A stretch of DNA of 64,000 bases. Source: Flavobacterium sp. Root186. Lineage in GTDB: Bacteria > Bacteroidota > Bacteroidia > Flavobacteriales > Flavobacteriaceae. Both the position numbers and the translations under genes were made by a program. The notes beneath the pieces were generated by a model. That model searched no databases and was not told the origin of the DNA. It saw nothing but the letters and a program-made list of their open reading frames with translations. Positions 19,526 through 27,295 of this stretch are shown piece after piece (position 1 is the stretch's first letter; every line of letters begins with the position of its first letter). The DNA is taken from contig NZ_LMHW01000014.1 of the NCBI RefSeq assembly GCF_001428525.1, positions 434,951 through 498,950 of the forward strand, written 5' to 3'.

Positions 19526-20290
19526 TTATCTAAAAACAACTGGAATTTTATTAGAAACAATTATTCCATCAAAAATTTCTGTTTGATTTTCTTCCAATTC
19601 ATTCTTTTTATATTTAGGTAATTTATTATTTACTGTTTTAGAATCAGATATATATTCTAGTTTAAAACTATAATTCTTCCTTGAATCAAACTTATAATAG
19701 GATAGAAATCCATATGATTGAAGCTGATTATCATAAATAGGTAAATTTAAAATTACTTTAAAATACTTAGTTTCGTCAGGATGTAGTACAAATGAATTAT
19801 TTCTTATGGAGTTAGAAAATTCAAAATCAACAATATCAGGAAAATCTAATTCTTTCAATTTAGATTTTATATCCGTTATTCTATTAATTTCAGAATCAAA
19901 ATTTACACAATCTTTATTAACTCGTTTAAAACTATCACCATTTATAGTGTAATTTTCAATTTTTGAATTATCAGAACTTTCAATGACAAAACACATTCTT
20001 GCTTTTCTAAAAAAAGAAGTTGAATTCAAGGTTTCAATAGAAAAGGTTTCTAGTTGGTCTTCATTTACAACTAATAAATAATCTTTTTGAGAATTGTTAG
20101 TCATTTTGAACAAAATTACATTTTTACCCTTTTCATTATTAGTAAACGATTTTTTATTTTTATTCAAATCATCTAAAGAGCAAAAAACTTTCTGATTTAA
20201 CAATTCCAACTTTATATTTTCAGATGTTTGCTTCTGATTATTACAAGAGATCAGTGTAAACAAAACGAATATTAAAATTTGATTTTTCAT
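19526..20290 (-). CDS. Hypothetical lipoprotein
   Basis: 254 residues with a short lipoprotein signal (MKNQILIFVLFTLISCNN, lipobox LISC, Cys16). The mature part is Asn/Lys-rich and very AT-biased with no motif I recognise; it includes a beta-rich C-terminal region (YFKVILNLPIYDNQLQSYGF). It is alone, on the opposite strand to its neighbours, and is flanked by two copies of a 57-nt direct repeat that carries a terminator hairpin, which suggests it entered as an insertion between duplicated terminator sequences. Function unknown. Confidence 0.75.
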   Translation of the reverse strand: MKNQILIFVLFTLISCNNQKQTSENIKLELLNQKVFCSLDDLNKNKKSFTNNEKGKNVILFKMTNNSQKDYLLVVNEDQLETFSIETLNSTSFFRKARMCFVIESSDNSKIENYTINGDSFKRVNKDCVNFDSEINRITDIKSKLKELDFPDIVDFEFSNSIRNNSFVLHPDETKYFKVILNLPIYDNQLQSYGFLSYYKFDSRKNYSFKLEYISDSKTVNNKLPKYKKNELEENQTEIFDGIIVSNKIPVVFR

Positions 20291-20349
20291 AATTTTTTTT
20301 TCAAATATGGCACTTCACTATAAGGTATTCCTTGAATAAATGCTGCGCA

Positions 20350-20369
20350 GTCCCGAAAGCTTTCGGGAC
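20350..20369. repeat. Perfect 20-bp palindrome
   Basis: gtcccgaaag followed by its exact reverse complement ctttcgggac, set within further partly complementary flanks (tgcgcag.../...tttgcgc). It is much more GC-rich than the surrounding DNA. Such a compact palindrome is typical of a dispersed REP-like element; it occurs once in this window. Confidence 0.7.
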
Positions 20370-20432
20370 CGACTTTGCGCTAATCCAAATATATCTAAAA
20401 AGCAAATAAGTCAAAGACATTTTCGAGGTTTC

Positions 20433-20489
20433 ATAATCTAATTCATTTTTTGTCTTTTCTGTTTTTCTCTTAACAGAAAAAGTTTTTTT
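20433..20489 (+). repeat. Direct repeat copy 2, with terminator-like hairpin
   Basis: Second copy of the 57-nt unit at 19391-19447 with four substitutions; the hairpin stem (cttttctgt / acagaaaaa) and the T run are retained though the stem is weaker. Confidence 0.8.
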
Positions 20490-20629
20490 CATTTCATCAG
20501 GTATCAAATTACTATCGATAATTGTTTTTAATCCTTAATAAACCAATTTATTTGTGAATTTATAACGTTTTCGTTCTTTTTGTTGTCTCTTTTTTAGTTT
20601 ATCCGAATTTATTAGTACTTTAAAAGTCC

Positions 20630-20637
20630 TATATTTG
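20630..20637 (+). promoter_or_regulatory. pgk -7 box
   Basis: TATATTTG matches TAnnTTTG and lies 33 nt before the pgk ATG. No TTG at the ideal -33 distance, so only the -7 element is supported. Confidence 0.4.
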
Positions 20638-20670
20638 TTTTTCTTTCTAAAAAAACTAAAAAAATATCAA

Positions 20671-21858
20671 ATGAAAACTTTAAACGATTTCGACTTTAAA
20701 AATAAAAAAGCAATCATCCGTGTAGACTTTAATGTGCCGTTGGATGAGAATTTTAATGTAACTGATACGACACGTATTGAAGCTGCAAAACCAACTATCG
20801 ATACTATTTTAGCTCAAGGCGGAAGTGTAATCTTAATGTCGCATTTAGGAAGACCAAAAGGAGCTGAAGAAAAATATTCTTTAAAACATATTTTAAAAAC
20901 AGCTTCAGAAATTTTAGGAGTACAAGTTAAGTTTGCTGAAAACTGCGTTGGGGAACCAGCTCAAACAGCTGCTAAAAACCTACAGCCTGGAGAAGTTTTA
21001 TTACTTGAAAATTTACGTTTTCATGCAGAAGAAGAAGCTGGAGATGTTGCTTTTGCAAAAGAATTAGCTTCACTTGGTGATATTTATGTAAATGATGCTT
21101 TTGGAACAGCACACAGAGCGCACGCTTCAACAACAATTATTGCACAATTTTTTCCAAACGATAAAACCTTCGGAACTTTATTGGCAAAAGAAATAGAAAG
21201 CTTAAATAAAGTATTAAAAAACAGCGAAAAGCCAGTAACAGCAGTTTTAGGAGGTTCTAAAGTTTCTTCTAAAATTACAGTTATCGAAAATATATTAGAC
21301 AAAGTTGATCACATGATTATTGGTGGAGGTATGACTTTTACATTTGTTAAAGCTCAAGGCGGAAAAGTGGGAGATTCAATCTGTGAAGATGATAAATTGG
21401 ATTTAGCACTTGAAATCTTAAGATTAGCAAAAGAAAAGAATGTTCAGATTCATATTCCTGTTGATGTAATTGCTGCAGATGATTTCTCAAATTCAGCAAA
21501 AACACAAGTTGTAGATGTAAATGCAATTCCTGATGGATGGCAGGGTCTTGACGCAGGTCCAAAATCATTAGAGAATTTCAAAAAAGTGATTCTAGAATCA
21601 AAAACTATTTTATGGAATGGTCCATTAGGTGTTTTTGAAATGGAAACATTCTCTAAAGGAACAATTGCTTTAGGCGATTTTATTGCAGAAGCAACAGAAA
21701 AAGGTGCATTTTCTCTAGTTGGAGGTGGTGATTCTGTTGCGGCTGTAAAACAATTCGGTTTTGAAGACAAAATGAGCTATGTTTCTACTGGGGGTGGTGC
21801 AATGCTTGAAATGTTAGAAGGAAGAGTTTTACCTGGAATTGCTGCAATTTTAGACTAA
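20671..21858 (+). CDS. pgk: Phosphoglycerate kinase
   Basis: 395 residues from ATG 20671; the frame is open upstream to 20635 but that would add a Lys/Phe-rich tail not found in the family. Catalyses ADP + 1,3-bisphosphoglycerate to ATP + 3-phosphoglycerate in glycolysis, in the cytosol. Diagnostic parts are IIRVDFNVPLDENFNVTDTTRI near the N-terminus, LMSHLGRPKG, LLLENLRFHAEEE, VNDAFGTAHRAHAST, AVLGGSKVSSKI, the nucleotide-binding LWNGPLGVFEMETFSKGT and the C-terminal SLVGGGDSVAAV with STGGGAMLEMLEG. Full length and complete. It stands as a single gene with its own -7 box and precedes the lytic transglycosylase. Confidence 0.98.
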   Translation: MKTLNDFDFKNKKAIIRVDFNVPLDENFNVTDTTRIEAAKPTIDTILAQGGSVILMSHLGRPKGAEEKYSLKHILKTASEILGVQVKFAENCVGEPAQTAAKNLQPGEVLLLENLRFHAEEEAGDVAFAKELASLGDIYVNDAFGTAHRAHASTTIIAQFFPNDKTFGTLLAKEIESLNKVLKNSEKPVTAVLGGSKVSSKITVIENILDKVDHMIIGGGMTFTFVKAQGGKVGDSICEDDKLDLALEILRLAKEKNVQIHIPVDVIAADDFSNSAKTQVVDVNAIPDGWQGLDAGPKSLENFKKVILESKTILWNGPLGVFEMETFSKGTIALGDFIAEATEKGAFSLVGGGDSVAAVKQFGFEDKMSYVSTGGGAMLEMLEGRVLPGIAAILD

Positions 21859-21968
21859 AAAATCACAATTAACATTTTTTTGCGTATATTTAAGCCTTAA
21901 ACTTTTTAAGTTTGCAAAAATAATGATTCTATAAATGGTTGATTTATAGAATTTTAAAAAAATGTTAT

Positions 21969-23813
21969 ATGATTGTAAAGAAAATTTCATTAGCGGTAAC
22001 CGCTTTGTTCTCTCTTTCGATGTTTGCGCAGGAAACTGCCGAAGTCTCGAGGGAATTAAAGCCCGAAGTAAAGTTGTCTTACTTAGATTCTATTAAAAGC
22101 ACATTCAAAAAAGATGACCTCGCAGCAAAAGTTGACAGTCTTTGGATGAATGAGTTAGTAAGTTTAGATATCTACGATGATTTGACAAAAGATATTCAAA
22201 CCATTAACAAGGACGTTACTGTTGATGAAGAATTACCAACCGAATTGCTTAAGCAGCGTTTGGCGGCAATGAATGCCAAATCGCCTTTTGAAATTGAATA
22301 CAATCAAGGATTAGAAAACATAATAAAGTCATTTCTTAAGAATCGTAAAAAATCGTTTTCTCGATTAATGGCTTTATCAGAATACTACTTTCCAATATTC
22401 GAGGAAACTTTCGCTAAGGAAAAAGTTCCATTGGAAATAAAATATTTAGCCGTTGTAGAATCTGCTTTAAACCCTAAAGCAGTTTCTAAAATGGGCGCTA
22501 CGGGACTTTGGCAGTTTATGTACGGAACCGGAAAACAATACTCTTTAAAAATCGATTCTTATATTGATGAAAGAAGCGATCCTCTTAAAGCTACAGCCGC
22601 ATGTTCCGATTATCTTAGCAGGATGTTCAACATTTTTAATGACTGGGAACTTGTTTTAGCATCTTATAATTCAGGACCGGGAAATGTAACAAAAGCAATT
22701 CGTCGTTCTGGCGGAAAAACAGGGTACTGGGATATTCGTAATTACCTTCCAAAAGAAACTCAAGGTTATGTTCCGGCATTTTATGCTACAATGTATCTTT
22801 TTGAATATCACAAAGAACACGGAATCAATCCGGAAAGAGCAGTCGTTAAAAACTTTGAGACAGATACAGTGGCGATCAAAAATCAAATGTCATTTAAACA
22901 AATTGCCGATTTATTAGACATGCCGCAATCGCAGCTGCAGCTTTTAAATCCATCTTATAAATTAAATGTTGTGCCGGCTTACCATGGCGAACAGAATTTC
23001 CTTAGGTTACCAAAAGACAAAATCGCTGCCTTTGTTTCAAATGAAGACAAGATTTATGCTTACGTAAAACACGAATCAGAATTTAAAACAATCCCTTCTC
23101 GTTTAGCAATGAAAATTGCTCCAAAAGGAAGACCGGTTAGAAACACTCAATCTCTGGAAGTATCTAAAGATAAAGAGATTCAGTTCTACAAAGTTCAAAA
23201 AGGCGATAATTTAGGAGCTATTGCAGACAAGTACAATGTGAATATTTCCGATTTAAAAAAATGGAATAATCTTAAATCAAATGCAATTGCGTTGGGAAGA
23301 TCTTTAAAAATTAAATCAGATGTTGATACTTCTGCCAAAGTTGTTAAAGAGCCGAAAGCAATACCAGCGATAGAGAAAAACACAGAGGAAGCAGTTGCTT
23401 CTGCAGATGATAATGATAAAGTTTCAATACAAACAGTAGAGTACGTTGTATTGGCCGGAGACAATTTAGGAAGTATTGCAAAAAAATTCGGTACGACTAT
23501 TGCGGACTTAAAAGAGTTAAATGATCTTAGCTCTAATAATATTGGTTTAGGAAAAACATTAGTAGTTTCTAAAATAGTTACAGAGATACGTGAGCCGGTT
23601 TCTACTGCTATTGCATCTAACTCTGTTGATTCTTTCAAAAAGAAAGCACCTTCAGCAAAAAATGCAGGGGAAGATTATTACGTTAAAAAAGGTGATTCTT
23701 TATACAGTATTTCTAAAAAATATCCTGGAGTAACGATTTCAGATATTAAAAAATGGAATGGTATTAAAGATGAAGATATTAAACCCGGAATGAAACTTAA
23801 AATAAACGGATAA
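21969..23813 (+). CDS. Lytic murein transglycosylase (MltD-like) with three LysM domains
   Basis: 614 residues from ATG 21969, which gives a clean signal peptide (MIVKKISLAVTALFSLSMFAQ); the longer frame from 21939 would bury it. A GH23 SLT domain at about 135-290 has the catalytic Glu164 (LAVVESALNPKA), GATGLWQFM and ASYNSGPGNV motifs. Three LysM peptidoglycan-binding repeats follow (FYKVQKGDNLGAIADKYNV, YVVLAGDNLGSIAKKFGT, YYVKKGDSLYSISKKYPG). It cleaves the glycan strand of peptidoglycan to 1,6-anhydro products in the periplasm. The DUF4837 lipoprotein gene follows 46 nt downstream. Confidence 0.93.
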   Translation: MIVKKISLAVTALFSLSMFAQETAEVSRELKPEVKLSYLDSIKSTFKKDDLAAKVDSLWMNELVSLDIYDDLTKDIQTINKDVTVDEELPTELLKQRLAAMNAKSPFEIEYNQGLENIIKSFLKNRKKSFSRLMALSEYYFPIFEETFAKEKVPLEIKYLAVVESALNPKAVSKMGATGLWQFMYGTGKQYSLKIDSYIDERSDPLKATAACSDYLSRMFNIFNDWELVLASYNSGPGNVTKAIRRSGGKTGYWDIRNYLPKETQGYVPAFYATMYLFEYHKEHGINPERAVVKNFETDTVAIKNQMSFKQIADLLDMPQSQLQLLNPSYKLNVVPAYHGEQNFLRLPKDKIAAFVSNEDKIYAYVKHESEFKTIPSRLAMKIAPKGRPVRNTQSLEVSKDKEIQFYKVQKGDNLGAIADKYNVNISDLKKWNNLKSNAIALGRSLKIKSDVDTSAKVVKEPKAIPAIEKNTEEAVASADDNDKVSIQTVEYVVLAGDNLGSIAKKFGTTIADLKELNDLSSNNIGLGKTLVVSKIVTEIREPVSTAIASNSVDSFKKKAPSAKNAGEDYYVKKGDSLYSISKKYPGVTISDIKKWNGIKDEDIKPGMKLKING

Positions 23814-23827
23814 TAAAAAATCTTATT

Positions 23828-23835
23828 TAAATTTG
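23828..23835 (+). promoter_or_regulatory. -7 box upstream of the DUF4837 gene
   Basis: TAAATTTG fits TAnnTTTG, 24 nt before the ATG at 23860. No matching -33 TTG. Confidence 0.35.
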
Positions 23836-23859
23836 GGTTTTATTTCATAAATTAAGAAA

Positions 23860-24828
23860 ATGAATAAAACCCATTTTTTGTTTATAATACTTCCGTTTCT
23901 ACTAATTTCTTGTTTAAAAACAGATAAACAAGAACAGCCTGTTTCCGGAAAAACAAATACAATCTCCATAATCATTGACGATCAGTTATGGTATGGAGAA
24001 GTTGGCGACAGTATCCGAAACAAATTTGCATCGCCAGTTCTGGGCTTAACTCAGGAAGAACCTCTTTTTACAATCAATCAATATCCTGCTAAACTTCTCG
24101 AAGGATTTGTAACCGACAGCCGAAGTATTATTGTTGTTAAAAAATCAGCTGTAGATAAGTTTGAAATAACACACAATAAATCATTGCCGCACAACACTTT
24201 TCGTATTTATGGAAAGTCGGTTGATGACATTATCTGCAGTATCGAATTGAATTCGGCACAAATCATCAAAATGATTCGTGATGCAGAAATCGAGAAAATT
24301 CAGGAAGATAACAGTAAGTCACTTTTAAACCCGGCTGTTATAAAAAACAAATTCCATATAGATATCCAGATTCCAACAGGATATGAATATATGCTTCACA
24401 AAAAGAATTTTATCTGGCTCAAAAAAGATATTATAAGTGGAAACACCAGTTTATTAATATATCAAATTCCGCTTCACAACTTCAAGACCCGCGCAAATGT
24501 AGTTGGCAATATCATTAAAATGAGGGATTCAATTGGATATTACATCAAGGGAAGAGAGCCAAAAACCCGAATGATTACCGGAGAAGCTTATGCGCCTTAT
24601 TTTTCGAATACATCATTAGACGGAAAAGAAGCTTTTGAAACCAAAGGAACCTGGGAACTAAAAAACGACTTCATGGCCGGACCTTTCATTAACTACGCAA
24701 TTGTAGATCCCGTTTATAACCGAATCTTGGTTATCGAAGGATTTTGCTATTCACCTTCAAATCAGGAGCGAGATTTAATGTTCGATCTTGAAGCCATCAT
24801 AAAATCTGTGAAAATAGATAAGCGTTAA
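23860..24828 (+). CDS. DUF4837 family lipoprotein
   Basis: 322 residues with a lipoprotein signal (LLISCLKT, Cys18). The mature part matches the Bacteroidetes family DUF4837: ISIIIDDQLWYGEVGDSIR, FASPVLGLTQEEPLFTINQYP, then a long C-terminal domain (IDIQIPTGYEYMLHKKNFIWL, GPFINYAIVDPVYNRILVIEG). The biochemical function of the family is not known; envelope location is inferred from the lipobox. It lies directly behind the LysM transglycosylase, so a link with cell-wall upkeep is possible. Confidence 0.88.
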   Translation: MNKTHFLFIILPFLLISCLKTDKQEQPVSGKTNTISIIIDDQLWYGEVGDSIRNKFASPVLGLTQEEPLFTINQYPAKLLEGFVTDSRSIIVVKKSAVDKFEITHNKSLPHNTFRIYGKSVDDIICSIELNSAQIIKMIRDAEIEKIQEDNSKSLLNPAVIKNKFHIDIQIPTGYEYMLHKKNFIWLKKDIISGNTSLLIYQIPLHNFKTRANVVGNIIKMRDSIGYYIKGREPKTRMITGEAYAPYFSNTSLDGKEAFETKGTWELKNDFMAGPFINYAIVDPVYNRILVIEGFCYSPSNQERDLMFDLEAIIKSVKIDKR

Positions 24829-24860
24829 TTTGTTTTAAGTTTCAGGTTTCAAGTTTTCTT

Positions 24861-24992
24861 AATCGCAAAGTTCGCTAAGGTTTACGCAAAGAAACGCAAA
24901 GTTATTTTTTAAAGTTAACTGAAATTATCTTATATAACTTATATGGCTTCAATAGCGTGCCTTGCGTAAAACCTTTAGCGAACTTTGCGGTT
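24861..24992. repeat. Long inverted repeat, cgcaaagttcgc family, site 1
   Basis: Left arm 24861-24889 (aatcgcaaagttcgctaagg...) pairs with right arm 24962-24992 (...cctttagcgaactttgcggtt) with only small gaps and one mismatch. Related arms occur at 36718-36850 and 55082-55175. Confidence 0.75.
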
Positions 24993-25053
24993 AAATACAT
25001 CCAGTATAAACCTTAAACTTGAGACCAGAAACAACTCTAGTTATTATTTTTCT

Positions 25054-25061
25054 TACTTTTG
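25054..25061 (+). promoter_or_regulatory. -7 box upstream of the DUF1579 gene
   Basis: TACTTTTG fits TAnnTTTG, 29 nt before the ATG at 25091. Confidence 0.35.
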
Positions 25062-25090
25062 TTTTGTAACAAACATAAAAACAAAGACTT

Positions 25091-25732
25091 ATGAAAAAGG
25101 TAACCACAACATTAGTAATTATTGCATTATGTTTTATCTCTTGTAAAAAAGATGTAAAAACCGAAGTTGTCACGGCAAAAGATTCGGACAGTATTAAAAC
25201 TGAAGAACCAGCAGCTGAAACACCAGTAGATTCTGCAGCAGAAATGAAAGCCTGGCAAGCTTATGCAACTCCTGGCGCACCACACAAATTGATGACAGAC
25301 GAAGTAGGAACATGGAATTGTGAGATGACGTTTTGGTATGAACCAAATGGAAAACCAGAAAAATCAACTTCAGTGGCCACTATCAAAATGATTCTGGGCG
25401 GACGTTATCAAGAAGGTAATTATGTCGGAAAAATTATGGGAGCACCATTTGAAGGAAAAAGCACATTAGCCTATAACAATGCGAGTAAAGAATATACCAC
25501 AACTTTTATTGATAATATGGGAACCGGAATGATGGTTGCCACAGGAAAATATGATGAAGGGAAAAAAAGTATGGAATTTAAAGGTGAAGTAGTAAATCCG
25601 GTAACTGGGAAGAAAGCACCTTACAGAGAAATTTATACTATTGTAGATGCCACAACCCGTAAAATGGAAATGTTCGATGTCAAAGAAGGCTCTGAATATA
25701 AAAGCATGGAAATTGTCATGAAGAAAAAATGA
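25091..25732 (+). CDS. DUF1579 domain lipoprotein
   Basis: 213 residues. Lipoprotein signal (ALCFISCKKD, Cys17), an Asp/Glu/Ala-rich linker to about residue 52, then a DUF1579 domain (MTDEVGTWNCEMTFWYEPNG, MILGGRYQEGNYVGKIMGAPFEGKS with a lipocalin-like beta pattern). The function of DUF1579 proteins is unknown; the fold suggests small-ligand binding. Appears to be a single gene with its own -7 box, followed by a weak hairpin at 25791. Confidence 0.85.
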   Translation: MKKVTTTLVIIALCFISCKKDVKTEVVTAKDSDSIKTEEPAAETPVDSAAEMKAWQAYATPGAPHKLMTDEVGTWNCEMTFWYEPNGKPEKSTSVATIKMILGGRYQEGNYVGKIMGAPFEGKSTLAYNNASKEYTTTFIDNMGTGMMVATGKYDEGKKSMEFKGEVVNPVTGKKAPYREIYTIVDATTRKMEMFDVKEGSEYKSMEIVMKKK

Positions 25733-25790
25733 TACAATATTTGATCTGTAAGGTTTTTAAAATTTTGCAGAAAGAATGACTAACTTTAGT

Positions 25791-25822
25791 AAATCCCGAT
25801 TATAGTTTTATAGTCGGGATTT
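25791..25822 (+). terminator. Hairpin terminator after the DUF1579 gene
   Basis: Stem aaatcccgattata / tatagtcgggattt with one mismatch and a 4-nt loop, followed by a T-rich but interrupted tail (ctatttg). Confidence 0.55.
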
Positions 25823-25842
25823 CTATTTGATAATATTTGATG

Positions 25843-25850
25843 TAATTTTG
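25843..25850 (+). promoter_or_regulatory. elaA -7 box
   Basis: TAATTTTG fits TAnnTTTG, 36 nt before the ATG at 25887. Confidence 0.35.
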
Positions 25851-25886
25851 CTTTTCTGATTATTAAATTTAAAAGAGAAATACAAA

Positions 25887-26333
25887 ATGGAATTAAAATG
25901 GAAAATAAAGCCATTTGAGGCATTAACTGTAAACGAACTATATGATATGCTTAAACTAAGAAGTGAAATCTTTGTAGTAGAGCAAAACTGCGTTTATTTG
26001 GATATTGACGGTAAAGACAAGAAAGCTTTACACCTAATTGGAGAATATGACGGGAAAGTTGTAGCCTATTCTCGTTTATTTGATGCCGGAATTAGTTTCG
26101 ACAATGCCTCAATTGGAAGAGTAATCGTAGATGCCAATTATCGTGATAAAAAGTGGGGACACGATCTAATGCGTGAAGCAATTACAGCAATAAAATCTAA
26201 TTTTGGAAAAGATAAAATTACAATTGGAGCACAATTATACTTAAAGAAATTTTACGAAAGTCATGGTTTTGTCCAATCAAGTGAAATGTACCTTGAAGAT
26301 GACATTGAGCATATCGAAATGATTCGAGGATAA
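25887..26333 (+). CDS. elaA: ElaA-type GNAT acyltransferase
   Basis: 148 residues, the usual ElaA length. Recognised by LYDMLKLRSEIFVVEQNCVYLDIDGKD, then the GNAT core with IGRVIVDANYRDKKWGHDLM (acetyl-CoA pyrophosphate loop, here KKWGHDL instead of the common R/Q-x-x-G-x-G/A) and YLKKFYESHGFVQSSEMYLEDDIEHIEM. Predicted to move an acyl group from CoA to an unknown small acceptor in the cytosol. Monocistronic. Confidence 0.9.
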   Translation: MELKWKIKPFEALTVNELYDMLKLRSEIFVVEQNCVYLDIDGKDKKALHLIGEYDGKVVAYSRLFDAGISFDNASIGRVIVDANYRDKKWGHDLMREAITAIKSNFGKDKITIGAQLYLKKFYESHGFVQSSEMYLEDDIEHIEMIRG

Positions 26334-26487
26334 GCATAAAAATAATAACGCTACAATGTTGCAATATTAAATATCGCTATTTTATTAAGGTTGTAATTTG
26401 CTTTAAAAGAAATAATTAACAACATTGTTTAGAGTAAAACTTTAAGTAAAAAAGCTTTGTGCCTTAGCGCCTTCGTGGCAAAAAAAC

Positions 26488-27291
26488 TTAAATTTTAGTA
26501 ATCAAAAACTCAACGCGTCGATCATAAGTATCACCTCTTTTTAAAGGAAATTTGTTTCCGCAGCCTTGATAACGCATTCTGTTTTTAGAAACTTTCTTTG
26601 AACTTAAATAGTAAAAAACTGTTTTGGCCCTGTTCCAGGAAAGTTTCCTTTCTTTAGTGTCTTTGTCAATTGCGTCGCTGTAAATTTGTGGTGTACAGCA
26701 AACGTGGCCTCTAATTTCGAACTGTATATTTTTTTGTTTTTGAAGTATAACAGAAATCTTATCCAATTCCTTTTTAGAATTATTAGTTAGTCTGGCACTT
26801 CCCATATCAAACAATATGTTTTCAAGATATATTTTATCGCCAACCTTTAATTTGTCTTTAAAAGAGGAATAACCTTTTTTATCAAAACTGTTTCGTTTTA
26901 CCACAATCAAATCAACCCGCCGATTGCGTAAACGTGTTTCATATAAATTTTCAACAGTATCAGGCCGGACTACAACTCGGCCTTTTCCTTCAAGAATAAC
27001 AATTTTACTTTCTTTAAAACCAAAGGAAAGCAATAAGTTTTGAATAGTGTTAACCCTGTCGTGAGACAATTTAAAATTATAATCGTCAGTGCCGCGGTCG
27101 TCGCAGTAACCGTAGATTTGTATCGATTCGACTTTCGCGGTATCTATTGATTTGATAAAATTATTTACAACTCTGCTTTGCGGTTCAGTAAGATCATACT
27201 TGTCGAAATCAAAATAAACTGTTTCGATTGGTTTTTGCTGCGCCGATATATTGTAAATAATAAACAAAAACAGGACCCGGGAAAGTTTCAT
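26488..27291 (-). CDS. Protein with two OmpA-like domains and no barrel
   Basis: 267 residues with a signal peptide (MKLSRVLFLFIIYNISAQQ). Two OmpA/MotB-type peptidoglycan-binding domains sit in tandem: the first (about 20-130) has VYFDFDKYDLTEPQSRVV, YCDDRGTDDYNFKLSHDRV and RLRNRRVDLI; the second (about 155-267) has ILFDMGSARLTNNSKKEL, RGHVCC and YDRRVEFLIT. No transmembrane barrel or lipobox, so it is probably a periplasmic cell-wall binder. It starts 4 nt after the S41 protease stop and is the last gene of the rnpA-DUF4349-S41 series. Confidence 0.85.
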   Translation of the reverse strand: MKLSRVLFLFIIYNISAQQKPIETVYFDFDKYDLTEPQSRVVNNFIKSIDTAKVESIQIYGYCDDRGTDDYNFKLSHDRVNTIQNLLLSFGFKESKIVILEGKGRVVVRPDTVENLYETRLRNRRVDLIVVKRNSFDKKGYSSFKDKLKVGDKIYLENILFDMGSARLTNNSKKELDKISVILQKQKNIQFEIRGHVCCTPQIYSDAIDKDTKERKLSWNRAKTVFYYLSSKKVSKNRMRYQGCGNKFPLKRGDTYDRRVEFLITKI

Positions 27292-27295
27292 TTTT

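Larger units (their letters stand above)
20291..20670. other. Gene-free 380-nt interval upstream of pgk
   Basis: Holds a perfect palindrome (20350-20369), the second copy of the 57-nt direct repeat (20433-20489) and the pgk promoter region. The one open frame here (68 codons, minus strand) reads through the repeat and is not convincing as a gene. Confidence 0.7.

Noticed and set aside
19277..20507. Two minus-strand frames (19277-19507 and 20301-20507) with similar KKTFSV.RKTEK segments
   Set aside because: The shared segment is the translation of the 57-nt terminator repeat; neither frame has a coding signature beyond it.
26349..26366. gctacaatgttgcaat as a second Zur-type operator
   Set aside because: It matches half of the 58911 palindrome but lies between two convergent 3' ends with no promoter to control.
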